From Rhizobium leguminosarum (GTDB lineage: Bacteria > Pseudomonadota > Alphaproteobacteria > Rhizobiales > Rhizobiaceae), in contig NZ_MZMU01000018.1 of NCBI RefSeq assembly GCF_004123835.1, positions 186,001 through 250,000 of the forward strand: 64,000 nt of DNA, read 5' to 3'. Below, in pieces: positions 17,169-25,719 of the stretch. A model generated the notes under the pieces. It was not told where the DNA came from. It did no database searches and saw nothing but the letters and a program-made list of their open reading frames with translations. Numbering within the stretch: position 1 is the stretch's first letter; the number at the start of each line of letters is the position of its first letter. The position numbers and the translations under genes were made by a program.

Positions 17169-19490
17169 ATGAACTTTCAGCCGGCAGCCATCAGTGGCAA
17201 CCTCGTTTCGCGTATCTGGTCCGGGGATATGATCGCGCCACTATCGGATGGCGGTCAGGGAACGGCCGCAAGCTTCGTCTCCCAAACTTTTGAGCATGAT
17301 GGCTCGGGGCTCCCCGTCGATCTCTTCATCTCCGCACTTGGCCTCTATCGCTGCTTTATCAATGGCGTTCGCGTCGGCGACGACCTGTTGACCCCAGGCT
17401 GGACGAACTACGACGACCGCCTTGCCTATCAGCGATATGATGTCTCGAATCTGCTCAAGCTGGGCCAGAACCGCATCGAGATCTGGCTTGCCGACGGGTG
17501 GTACCGGTCGCCTTTGATGTGGGGCGCCAAAGCGATCCCGAACTGCTGGGGCGACAGGATCGGCACTATCGCCGATCTGATCGGACCTGATGGCACCATT
17601 CTTTCGACTGACACCTCATGGCGAAGCGGTGTTCTGCCGATCCTGAAGTCGGGGATCTACTTCGGGGAAGTCTATGATGCCCGCCAGGCAAATCTCGTCG
17701 AGACGCATGGCACCGAGAGATTGCCGTTCGAAAGGGAATTGCTCGTCGCGCACGAAACTGCGGCGGTGCGGGAGTTGCGGCCACTCGCCCCGGTCGACAG
17801 CTGGATCGACGACGACGGCAGGACGGTCTACGATTTCGGCCAGAATGCCGGCGGCTATATCAGATATACGGTCCGCGGCATTGCCGGCGCCGAAGTGCGG
17901 GTGGAGCATTCGGAAGTTCTCGGCCCCGATCGTCACTTCGACAATCGCAACTATCGCACGGCCGCCGCGCACACCGTCTACACGCTGCGCGGCGACGGTG
18001 AGGAGACTTACGCGCCGCATTTCACCTTCCATGGCTTCCGCTATGCCAGGGTGACCATCACAGGCGAAGCAAAGGTCCTGGCGATCGCCTCCGTCCCGAT
18101 TTCGTCGGTACCGGAACCCGCCGGCGGTTTCACCTCGGGCAATGCACTGGTCAATCGCCTCGTCGAGAATACCATCTGGTCGCAGCGCGCCAATTTCGTC
18201 GAAGTGCCGACCGATTGCCCGCAGCGCGACGAGCGCTTGGGCTGGACGGGCGATGCGCAGGTGTTTGCCGCAACCGCCTGCTGGCTGAGCGACAGCCAAT
18301 CCTTCCTGAGAAAGTATCTGCGGGATGTGATGGCTGATCAGCGCGAGGATGGCGCCGTCTCGCATTTTTCACCGGATCCGACACGTCTGCATCCGGCCAA
18401 TTTCCCGGGCTATGCCGGCTCGACCGGTTGGGGCGACGCGATCGTCGTCATCCCCTGGGTTCTCTACACCCATTACGGCGATCGGGCGGTTCTGGCAGAA
18501 TGCCTGGATTCGATGGTGCGCTGGGTCGATTTCGTCTGGTCGATCTCGGATGGTCCGCTCGTGCGCCCGCCGTCGCGCTGGGGCGACCGCGGCTTTACCT
18601 TCGGCGACTGGCTGCAGCCGGTCGGCGACAACCGGAAGCCTCGCCCGACCATCGCCGACGATTGTGCGGCCACACTCTACCACTTCATCTCGACCGACCT
18701 TCTGGCAAGGATCGCAGCCACGCTCGGCGAGCATGCGCTTGAAGAGCGAATGAAACAGCGCGCCGACGAAATCCGGCTGGCATTCACCAACGAGTTCATC
18801 ACGCCATCGGGACGGCTCGCGCATAACGATCAGACGTCCTATGCGCTGGCTTTCCTGCACGAGCTGATACCGGCCGACCACATGCAAGCCGCACAGCAGC
18901 ATTTCCGACAGGTGATCATCGATGCCGACTACAAGATCGGCACCGGCTTCATCGGCACGCCTGCCCTGCTGCCGGCGCTGACGAAGCTCGGGATGGACGA
19001 TCTGGCTGAAAAGGTCTTCCTGCAGGAGGATGTACCGGGCTGGCTCTACCAGGTCTCGAAGGGAGCGACGACGATCTGGGAGCGCTGGGATTCCATGGCG
19101 CCCGACGGCACCATCTACGAACCCGACATGAACAGCTACAACCACTATGCCTATGGCGCCGTCTGCCAATGGCTGTTCGAAAGCGTCGCCGGAATTTCGC
19201 CGAGTCCGAGCGCGCCCGGATTTGCCGAGGTGATCGTCGATCCCGCGCCGATTCCGTCCCTTTCGCCGGTTTCGGCCTATCATGATATCAGCCAGGGACG
19301 CATCGAGGCCGGCTGGCAGTGCGACGGCAACAAGGTCACCTATGTGCTGACCCTTCCGGCGGGCTGCATCGGCCGGTTCCGACCCGGAAAACGGCATCAA
19401 AACCCGTCGCTCGACGGAGAGCCTGTTGTCGGGGAAGCCATTCTTCCCTCCGGGACGCACCAGCTGGTCTTTTCCCTACCCAGTTCTTGA
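17169..19490 (+). CDS. Alpha-L-rhamnosidase, GH78
   Basis: The 773-residue enzyme has the GH78 layout of N-terminal beta-sandwich domains followed by an (alpha/alpha)6 barrel. The acidic motif is in VPTDCPQRDERLGWTGDAQV (Asp349, Glu355), and the expected catalytic base is Glu638 in TTIWERWDSM. It hydrolyses terminal alpha-L-rhamnose from plant glycosides or polysaccharides. No signal peptide is seen, suggesting cytoplasmic action on imported rhamnosides. The ATG at 17169 follows GGGAGGA; an upstream ATG at 17091 would run through the operator. It is the first gene of an operon with a sugar ABC transporter. Confidence 0.93.
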   Translation: MNFQPAAISGNLVSRIWSGDMIAPLSDGGQGTAASFVSQTFEHDGSGLPVDLFISALGLYRCFINGVRVGDDLLTPGWTNYDDRLAYQRYDVSNLLKLGQNRIEIWLADGWYRSPLMWGAKAIPNCWGDRIGTIADLIGPDGTILSTDTSWRSGVLPILKSGIYFGEVYDARQANLVETHGTERLPFERELLVAHETAAVRELRPLAPVDSWIDDDGRTVYDFGQNAGGYIRYTVRGIAGAEVRVEHSEVLGPDRHFDNRNYRTAAAHTVYTLRGDGEETYAPHFTFHGFRYARVTITGEAKVLAIASVPISSVPEPAGGFTSGNALVNRLVENTIWSQRANFVEVPTDCPQRDERLGWTGDAQVFAATACWLSDSQSFLRKYLRDVMADQREDGAVSHFSPDPTRLHPANFPGYAGSTGWGDAIVVIPWVLYTHYGDRAVLAECLDSMVRWVDFVWSISDGPLVRPPSRWGDRGFTFGDWLQPVGDNRKPRPTIADDCAATLYHFISTDLLARIAATLGEHALEERMKQRADEIRLAFTNEFITPSGRLAHNDQTSYALAFLHELIPADHMQAAQQHFRQVIIDADYKIGTGFIGTPALLPALTKLGMDDLAEKVFLQEDVPGWLYQVSKGATTIWERWDSMAPDGTIYEPDMNSYNHYAYGAVCQWLFESVAGISPSPSAPGFAEVIVDPAPIPSLSPVSAYHDISQGRIEAGWQCDGNKVTYVLTLPAGCIGRFRPGKRHQNPSLDGEPVVGEAILPSGTHQLVFSLPSS

Positions 19491-19527
19491 GGAGCATACA
19501 CGTCACACCGTTCAGAGGAGGAACGTC

Positions 19528-20811
19528 ATGACACATCGGATAAAACTCATTCTTGCGGGCGCGTCCGCGCTTTTGGCACTGGTCGCGGCCGGCCCGTCGC
19601 ATGCAGACACCACCCTGTCATTCCTGATCGACAACAACCCGGACACCGTCGCGGCGGCCGAGGCACTGGTTGCCGCCTATCGGGCAAAGGCACCCGACGT
19701 GACGATCGAAATCGAGCCGCGGGCCGGTGGCGGTGAAGGCGACAACATCATCAAGACGCGCCTGGCGACGGGGGAGATGTCCGATGTGTTTCTCTACAAT
19801 TCCGGCTCGCTGCTACAGGCGCTGAAGCCGACACAGACGCTTGTCGATCTGAGCGATCTCTCGTCGCAAGCGAAGGTCGACGAAGGCTTCAAATCGGTCG
19901 TCCGTGCCGATGGCAAGATCTATGGCGTTCCCTTCGGCACGGCGATGGCGGGCGGGATCCTCTACAACAGGAAAATTTACCAGGACCTCGGCCTCTCCGT
20001 CCCGAAGACATGGGCGGACTTCATGGCGAACAACGCGAAGGTCAAAGCTGCCGGAAAGGTCGCCGTGGCGCAGACCTATCGCGATACCTGGACCTCGCAG
20101 CTGTTCGTTCTGGCTGACTATTACAACCTGCACGCGGCCGTGCCGAACTTCGCCGCAGACTATACCGCCAACAAGGCAAAATACGCCGAGACGCCTGCGG
20201 CCCTGAAGGGCTTCGAACGGCTGAAGGACGTTCACGACGCCGGCCTGATGAACGAAGATTTTGGCGCGGCAAGCTACGACGATGGCCTGAGAATGGTGGC
20301 AACCGGCGAGGCAGCGCATTATCCGATGCTGAGCTTCGCGGTCGGCGCGCTCAAACAGAATTATCCCGAAAACCTCAACGATGTCGGCTTTTTCGCGCAG
20401 CCGAGCGACGACGCCGCAACCAACGGTTTGACGGTCTGGATGCCGCCAGCCCTCTACATTCCCGCGACCAGCCAGCACGCCGAGGAAGCGCGGAAATTCG
20501 TCGATTTCGCCGGAAGCGTCGAGGCCTGCAAGATCATGGTGGAAACCAATGCCGTTCAGGGGCCTTCCCTGATCGACGGCTGCGACCTGCCAGCTAGCGT
20601 ACCGCCTGCGATAAAGGACATGCTCCCCTATTTCGAGGCCAAGGACAAGACGACCCCGGCGCTGGAATTCGTTTCGCCAATCAAGGGACCGGCTCTCGAG
20701 CAGATCACCGTCGAAGTCGGCTCCGGTATTCGCCAGCCGACCGACGCGGCAAAGCTCTATGACGACGACGTGCGCAAGCAGGCCAAGCAGCTCGGTCTTC
20801 CAAACTGGTAG
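19528..20811 (+). CDS. Sugar ABC transporter substrate-binding protein (family 1)
   Basis: The 427-residue periplasmic protein has a signal peptide (LILAGASALLALVAAGPSHA, cleavage after HADT region). It shows family-1 features: TRLATGEMSDVFLYNSGSLL, IYGVPFGTAMAGGILYNRKI and YFEAKDKTTPALEF. GAGGAGGAA precedes the ATG at 19528. It lies 37 bases after the rhamnosidase gene and should deliver the rhamnosidase substrate to the two permeases that follow. Confidence 0.92.
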   Translation: MTHRIKLILAGASALLALVAAGPSHADTTLSFLIDNNPDTVAAAEALVAAYRAKAPDVTIEIEPRAGGGEGDNIIKTRLATGEMSDVFLYNSGSLLQALKPTQTLVDLSDLSSQAKVDEGFKSVVRADGKIYGVPFGTAMAGGILYNRKIYQDLGLSVPKTWADFMANNAKVKAAGKVAVAQTYRDTWTSQLFVLADYYNLHAAVPNFAADYTANKAKYAETPAALKGFERLKDVHDAGLMNEDFGAASYDDGLRMVATGEAAHYPMLSFAVGALKQNYPENLNDVGFFAQPSDDAATNGLTVWMPPALYIPATSQHAEEARKFVDFAGSVEACKIMVETNAVQGPSLIDGCDLPASVPPAIKDMLPYFEAKDKTTPALEFVSPIKGPALEQITVEVGSGIRQPTDAAKLYDDDVRKQAKQLGLPNW

Positions 20812-20829
20812 CGGTCTTTCGGGTCAATT

Positions 20830-20855
20830 AACCTCGCTCCTAAAGGGGCGAGGTT
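20830..20855 (+). promoter_or_regulatory. Intercistronic hairpin after the binding-protein gene
   Basis: AACCTCGCTCC (20830-20840) pairs with GGGGCGAGGTT (20845-20855) over 11 bp, with one G-U pair and a TAAA loop. It has no T-run. Such hairpins between binding-protein and permease genes usually protect the upstream mRNA and set a higher binding-protein level. Confidence 0.6.
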
Positions 20856-20876
20856 CACCCGATTGAAGAGGTAGTC

Positions 20877-21755
20877 ATGACCGAGACACGCCCCCGTTCG
20901 CGCAAATCGCCCTACCCGCTGTGGTTTTTCATTCCGGCCGCAATCATCTACGGCGCGCTGTTTCTGGTTCCCACGGTATCCTCTCTCTGGTTCAGCCTCA
21001 CACGCTGGGATCTGTCGACCGCCGAATTCATCGGGCTCGAAAACTTTCAGCAGTTCTTTTCCGAACCATTCCTGGTCAAGGGACTGGTCAATACGCTGAT
21101 CTATGCCGTGACGACATCCGGCCTGAAGACGGTCTGCGGGCTGCTGCTTGCCGTGCTCCTGACCAGCAATATCTTCGCCCGCGGCTTCCTGCGCACGCTG
21201 GTCTTCTTTCCCGTCCTGGTCTCGACGATCGGCATCGGCATCACCTTCACGGTGATGATGCATCCGACCAGGGGCATCATCAATGTCACGCTCGAGACGC
21301 TCGGCATTCCCGGCCCGGGATGGCTTACCAATCCGGCGCTGGCGCTTTTTTCGGTGGCTTTGGTCGATGTCTGGAAGGGTGTCGGCCTCGCCACCCTGAT
21401 CTTCATCGCCGGGCTTGCCGCGATCAGCCTCGATTATTATGAGGCTGCGAGGATTGACGGGGCCACGCGTCTCCAGCAATTTTTCCGGATCACCCTGCCG
21501 CTCGTGCGTCCCGCCACCGTCATCGTGGTGACATTGTCGCTGATTGGCGGGCTTCGATCCTTCGATCTGATATGGGCCATGACCCGCGGCGGGCCTGGTT
21601 TCTCCTCCGATGTGATCGCATCGGTCATCTATAAGCAGTACCAAGCGGGTTTCTACGGTCTGTCGACGGCCGGAAACGTCATCCTGTTCGCGCTGATCGC
21701 CGTGATCATCCTGCCATTCACCCTGTGGTTCAACCGGCGCGAGGTCGAAGAATGA
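20877..21755 (+). CDS. Sugar ABC transporter permease (MalF/UgpA type)
   Basis: The 292-residue protein has six predicted membrane helices, starting LWFFIPAAIIYGALFLVPTV. The cytoplasmic EAA loop is present at DYYEAARIDGATRLQQFFRI followed by TLPLVRP. It is the first of two CUT1-type permeases in the rhamnoside operon and overlaps the second by four bases. Confidence 0.93.
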   Translation: MTETRPRSRKSPYPLWFFIPAAIIYGALFLVPTVSSLWFSLTRWDLSTAEFIGLENFQQFFSEPFLVKGLVNTLIYAVTTSGLKTVCGLLLAVLLTSNIFARGFLRTLVFFPVLVSTIGIGITFTVMMHPTRGIINVTLETLGIPGPGWLTNPALALFSVALVDVWKGVGLATLIFIAGLAAISLDYYEAARIDGATRLQQFFRITLPLVRPATVIVVTLSLIGGLRSFDLIWAMTRGGPGFSSDVIASVIYKQYQAGFYGLSTAGNVILFALIAVIILPFTLWFNRREVEE

Positions 21756-22579
21756 GAAGCGTCCGCCCTTACGTGACCGGCGCGATAGCCCTTGCGGTGG
21801 CGGCCGTCATCTTCGTCATGCCTTTCGTGTTCGTTGCTCTCCAGGCGGTCAAATCGAAATCCGAAGCCTCTCGCCTCGATTTCGAATTGCCGGAGCATTG
21901 GCTGTTCTGGGATAATCTGATCGCCGTCTTCAAGGCGCGCGACTACCAGCTCGCGCTCGCCTATTTCAACTCCACGCTGATCACCGTGGTCTCCGTCACG
22001 ATCCTGATCCTGCTGTCGGCAATGGTCGGATATGTGATGCAGCGCCGCAAGACCGTCTGGAACAGGGTGGCCTCCGTTGCCCTGTTCATGGGTCTGATGA
22101 TGCCGCCGGCCGTCGTGCCCACCATCGGCCTCTTGCAGGAGATCGGTCTCTTCAAGACCATGACCGGGATGATCCTGATCCAGGTCGCCTATAATCTCTC
22201 TTTCTCGACATTGCTCTACCGGTCGTTCATTTCGACCATACCACGCGACCTCGACGAGGCGGCGCTGATCGATGGCGCCAAGCCCCGCCAGATTTTCTTC
22301 AGAGTGATTCTGCCGCTGCTGAAGCCGGTGACCGTCACCAACATCGTCGTGCAGTCGATCGCGATCTTCAACGATTTTACCAACCCACTCTACTATCTTC
22401 CCGGCAGGGAGAACGTGACCGTGCAGCTGACGCTCTATAATTTCCAGAGCATGTATACGAGCCAGTACAATCTGCTCTTCATGAATATCCTCCTCGTGAC
22501 GATTCCGCCGCTGATCGTCTTCATCTTCTTCAACCGGCAGATCGTCGCGGGCATGACGGCCGGCGCAGTCAAAGGGTAG
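21752..22579 (+). CDS. Sugar ABC transporter permease (MalG/UgpE type)
   Basis: The 275-residue protein has an N-terminal helix (TGAIALAVAAVIFVMPFVFV), an EAA loop at DLDEAALIDGAKPRQIFFRV followed by ILPLLKP, and a hydrophobic C-terminus. The ATG at 21752 overlaps the upstream stop as ATGA, showing coupling. It forms a heterodimeric channel with the preceding permease. Confidence 0.93.
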   Translation: MRSVRPYVTGAIALAVAAVIFVMPFVFVALQAVKSKSEASRLDFELPEHWLFWDNLIAVFKARDYQLALAYFNSTLITVVSVTILILLSAMVGYVMQRRKTVWNRVASVALFMGLMMPPAVVPTIGLLQEIGLFKTMTGMILIQVAYNLSFSTLLYRSFISTIPRDLDEAALIDGAKPRQIFFRVILPLLKPVTVTNIVVQSIAIFNDFTNPLYYLPGRENVTVQLTLYNFQSMYTSQYNLLFMNILLVTIPPLIVFIFFNRQIVAGMTAGAVKG

Positions 22580-22583
22580 CAGA

Positions 22584-23561
22584 ATGGCTGAGCTCACTCT
22601 CAAGCAGGTTCGCAAGAGCTTTGGCGCCCTTGAAGTTATCAAGGGGATCGATCTGGAGGTTGCCTCCGGCGAGTTCGTCGTTTTCGTCGGCCCGTCGGGA
22701 TGCGGAAAATCGACGCTGCTGCGCATCATCGCCGGCCTGGAGGAAACGACATCAGGCACGCTGACGATCGGCGGCAAGGAGGTGACCTATGCCGAACCCT
22801 CCGAGCGCGGCATTGCCATGGTGTTCCAGAGCTACGCGCTCTACCCGCATATGACCGTTGCCGAGAATATCGGCTTCGGCCTTTCACTCGCCCGCCGCCC
22901 AAAGGCGGAAATCGCCGCCAAGGTCGCGGCGACGGCTGAAACGCTGCAGCTCACCCAGTTGCTGGAGAGAAAGCCGAAAGCACTCTCCGGCGGCCAGAGG
23001 CAGCGCGTCGCCATCGGCCGCGCGATCATCCGCGATCCCAAGGTCTTCCTGTTCGACGAGCCGCTCTCCAATCTCGACGCTTCGCTCAGAGCCCAGATGC
23101 GCCTTGAGATCGCCGATCTGCACGCCCGCCTGAAATCGACGATGATCTATGTCACCCACGACCAGGTCGAAGCGATGACGATGGCGGACAGGATCGTCGT
23201 CCTGAACGGCGGCGCGGTCGAACAGATCGGCAGCCCGATGGAACTCTACCGCAATCCCGCAACACCATTCGTCGCCGGCTTCATCGGCAGCCCGAAGATG
23301 AACCTCTATGGCGGCGAGATAGCGCGGCGATTGAACTGCACCACCTATGGCATCCGCCCTGAGCATATCAGGCTTTCGGAAGGTGCCGGGCAATGGCAGG
23401 GCAGGATCCGGCACCTCGAGCGGCTTGGCGCCGACGCGATCCTCTACCTCGACGTCCCCGAACTCGGCGAGATGGTGGTGCGCGCCGAAGGCGAGACACC
23501 GTTTGCGCCTGGTATGACGGTCTGGGCAAATCCGGTCGAAGGAGCGGAACATCGGTTCTGA
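22584..23561 (+). CDS. Sugar ABC transporter ATP-binding protein (UgpC/MsmK type)
   Basis: The 325-residue ATPase has GPSGCGKSTLLRIIAGLEE (Walker A), LSGGQRQRVAIGRAI (signature), FLFDEPLSNLDASLR (Walker B) and the switch VTHDQVEAMTMADR. The C-terminal regulatory domain (YGIRPEHIRLSEG) is shorter than usual for the family, about 325 against 360 residues, but still in frame. It starts four bases after the second permease and ends the rhamnoside operon. Confidence 0.93.
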   Translation: MAELTLKQVRKSFGALEVIKGIDLEVASGEFVVFVGPSGCGKSTLLRIIAGLEETTSGTLTIGGKEVTYAEPSERGIAMVFQSYALYPHMTVAENIGFGLSLARRPKAEIAAKVAATAETLQLTQLLERKPKALSGGQRQRVAIGRAIIRDPKVFLFDEPLSNLDASLRAQMRLEIADLHARLKSTMIYVTHDQVEAMTMADRIVVLNGGAVEQIGSPMELYRNPATPFVAGFIGSPKMNLYGGEIARRLNCTTYGIRPEHIRLSEGAGQWQGRIRHLERLGADAILYLDVPELGEMVVRAEGETPFAPGMTVWANPVEGAEHRF

Positions 23562-23604
23562 AGCTAACGCCCGCCCGCCGTCTCGCTCATGGGCCTGCGG
23601 AATT

Positions 23605-24003
23605 TCAGGCGAGAAGACGCGCGGGTTGGCCTTGGCGGATTACCAGTTCGACCGCCTGCTTGTCGAAAGATACGAAGCTCTCGCCGCCAAGCCATGCTCC
23701 TTCATGGGCAATCACGCCATCTGCAAAATCGCCACCCGCCTCCAGCATGGCCAGCCCTGCTTCGACCGCGGGACGGTTCATCGCCACATTACCGGCGTTG
23801 AGCAGGTCGTGGATGGTCTGTGAAACATCTTCCTTTGATAGCCTGGCTCCGCGACGCAGTATCCAGACCAGTTCACATAAGCTCGGCAGGGAAACCGCGA
23901 TCAGCGATGCTTCCTTGAGGAGCTTTGCCGCTGCCCTTCCCTGCTCAGCATCATCCTGCAGGACGGCTCGAGCAAGAATGTTGGTATCGACTGAGACTTT
24001 CAT
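23605..24003 (-). CDS. vapC: VapC-type PIN-domain ribonuclease toxin
   Basis: The 132-residue protein starts MKVSVDTNILARAVLQDD with the PIN Asp6. It has the conserved acidic residues Glu44 (SLCELVW) and Asp92/Asp95 (GGDFADGVIAH), plus SFDK near the end. VapC toxins cleave RNA, typically initiator tRNA. The start ATG overlaps the antitoxin stop. The pair likely stabilises the replicon or the nearby accessory genes. Confidence 0.88.
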   Translation of the reverse strand: MKVSVDTNILARAVLQDDAEQGRAAAKLLKEASLIAVSLPSLCELVWILRRGARLSKEDVSQTIHDLLNAGNVAMNRPAVEAGLAMLEAGGDFADGVIAHEGAWLGGESFVSFDKQAVELVIRQGQPARLLA

Positions 24004-24251
24004 TCCTCGCCGGCCCAGCCCGAAGCCCCGATTTCGTTCATCTCTTCGATGGTCAACGGCTTTTTCATCTTGCCAGCATGCCGACCGATAAAGTCGTCGA
24101 TGGTCCCCGCTGGACGAGCAGCCTTTACCCGCAGCTCGCCCCCAGGCAGCTTGTCGAATTCGATCCGCTCCCCCGGTTTGACCCCGAGGTGCGTCAGCAA
24201 ATCCCGTCTCAGCGTGATTTGCCCTTTCATTGTGACGGCAAGGGAAGCCAT
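24000..24251 (-). CDS. vapB: VapB-type antitoxin (AbrB/SpoVT fold)
   Basis: The 83-residue protein has a swapped-hairpin DNA-binding N-terminus (VTMKGQITLRRDLLTHLGVK followed by PGERIEF) and a C-terminal toxin-binding tail (PLTIEEMNEIGASGWAGEE). It is translationally coupled to VapC through ATGA. It should neutralise VapC and repress its own promoter in the region just above 24251. Confidence 0.85.
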   Translation of the reverse strand: MASLAVTMKGQITLRRDLLTHLGVKPGERIEFDKLPGGELRVKAARPAGTIDDFIGRHAGKMKKPLTIEEMNEIGASGWAGEE

Positions 24252-24423
24252 GGAAAATCTCCTACTTTAAACCAATACAAAAGTAATGGAATTTTTCCTT
24301 ACATTCAAGGTTCGAGTGATAGGGACTTTGCCTTCACTTTGCCTTCACTGGCCTTGTTCGTGCGTGGCTCACTCCAACCGAAGAAAGAGCACCGACCCAT
24401 GAGCCGGCTTCTATGCATCCGGC

Positions 24424-25716
24424 TTAGAACCGGTCGGGACGCAGGGGAGCCAGATCGACAGCCGGAGGCTGACCGGCGATAAGTTGGGAAACCAGATAGC
24501 CGGTCAAAGCCGACAGCGTCAGGCCGAGATGGCCGTGGCCGAAGGCATAGGTGACGCGGGGCAAGTGCCGGGAGCTGCCGATCACCGGAAGGGAATCCGG
24601 CATGGACGGGCGAAAGCCCAGCCACTCATCGTTCCCCTGCCCGGCCGCCGGCAGGAGCATTTTCACGCCGTCGCGGATCATCGCGGTCCGCTTGGGGTTC
24701 AACGGAGCGGCAAGCCCGCCGAGTTCGACCGTTCCGGCCGCGCGCAATCCATCTGCCATCGGCACCATGTAGAAGCCGTGTTCGGGATAGCAGACCGGGC
24801 GCGACAGCAGGTGGCCCGCTTGCGGGAACAGGACGTGATAACCGCGCTCGGTGTCGAGCAGGATGCGATCGCCTATCGATGCGGTGAGCTTGCGCGAATG
24901 GGCGCCGGCAGCCACAACCGCGTGGTCGGCGAGAATTTCCTTGCCCACGATCCGCAGGCCGATGCCGTTGTCGCGCGGCTCGATGGCAGAGACTTCACCG
25001 CTGACGATCGCTCCTCCGCCGTTTATAACCGCCTGGGCGAGCGCAAAGGCGAGTTGCCTGGGGCTGGAAAACACATAGGCGTCACGAAACAGCACGCCCT
25101 TGTGGTAGAGCGGCGCAAGATTGGGCTCCATGTTCTTTATGTCGGCGCGGTCCAGCTGGTTCATGGCGACGCCATGGCGCTCACGCAGCCCGTTCTCGGC
25201 GTCAGCCGCCCGGAATTGCGCTTCGCTCTTATAGAGATACAGGCAGCCGTCATGCCGCTTCAGCCGTTCGGCGCCTGCCTGCGCCACAAGCGGTTGCCAG
25301 GCAGCATCGGCGTGGGAAAGCAGCACCGCCAGGGTGCCGGCGATCCGCTCGACCTCGGCTTTCGTGCTCGATGCCAGGAAGGCGCGCAGCCACGGGACCA
25401 GTTGCGGCAGGCATCTCCAGACGATCGCCAGCGGACCGAGGGGATTGAGTAGCATGCCCGGCACTCGCCAGATGACGCCTGACGTCGCGACGGGAACGAC
25501 GCCGTGTGGCGCAAAGGTACAGGCATTTCCGTAGGAACAGGCCTGCCTGTAAGATGCATCGCCCAAGGGCGGCGCCGGATCGATGATCGTGACCCGGTGT
25601 CCCATTCTTTGCAGCCAGAGTGCCGAGCAGAGGCCCACCAGTCCGGCACCGACCACAGCCACATGCCGGCGCTCGGCGTCGGGCAAGGGCTGAAGGTCGG
25701 GAAGCGGCGTGTTCAT
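24424..25716 (-). CDS. dadA: FAD-dependent D-amino-acid dehydrogenase (DadA-like)
   Basis: The 430-residue flavoprotein has the dinucleotide-binding motif VAVVGAGLVGLCSALWLQRM near residues 18-37 and the DAO-family segments VVAAGAHSRKL and WLGFRPSMPDSLPVIG. The last is typical of the DadA branch. It oxidises D-amino acids to keto acids at the inner membrane. It lies three bases after the MocR-type regulator gene and is co-transcribed with it, divergent from an amine/amino-acid-type ABC transporter. An alternative is an opine or N-methyl amino acid oxidase of the same family. Confidence 0.82.
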   Translation of the reverse strand: MNTPLPDLQPLPDAERRHVAVVGAGLVGLCSALWLQRMGHRVTIIDPAPPLGDASYRQACSYGNACTFAPHGVVPVATSGVIWRVPGMLLNPLGPLAIVWRCLPQLVPWLRAFLASSTKAEVERIAGTLAVLLSHADAAWQPLVAQAGAERLKRHDGCLYLYKSEAQFRAADAENGLRERHGVAMNQLDRADIKNMEPNLAPLYHKGVLFRDAYVFSSPRQLAFALAQAVINGGGAIVSGEVSAIEPRDNGIGLRIVGKEILADHAVVAAGAHSRKLTASIGDRILLDTERGYHVLFPQAGHLLSRPVCYPEHGFYMVPMADGLRAAGTVELGGLAAPLNPKRTAMIRDGVKMLLPAAGQGNDEWLGFRPSMPDSLPVIGSSRHLPRVTYAFGHGHLGLTLSALTGYLVSQLIAGQPPAVDLAPLRPDRF

Positions 25717-25719
25717 CGC

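Noticed and set aside
18369..19460. Minus-strand open frame across the 3' half of the GH78 gene
   Set aside because: It lies entirely within the clearly conserved rhamnosidase and has no family resemblance or ribosome-binding site.
24325..24346. Tandem 11-bp repeat ACTTTGCCTTC before the vapB gene
   Set aside because: Only two copies, not palindromic, and about 75-95 bases upstream of the antitoxin start; it could be chance and no regulator is implicated.
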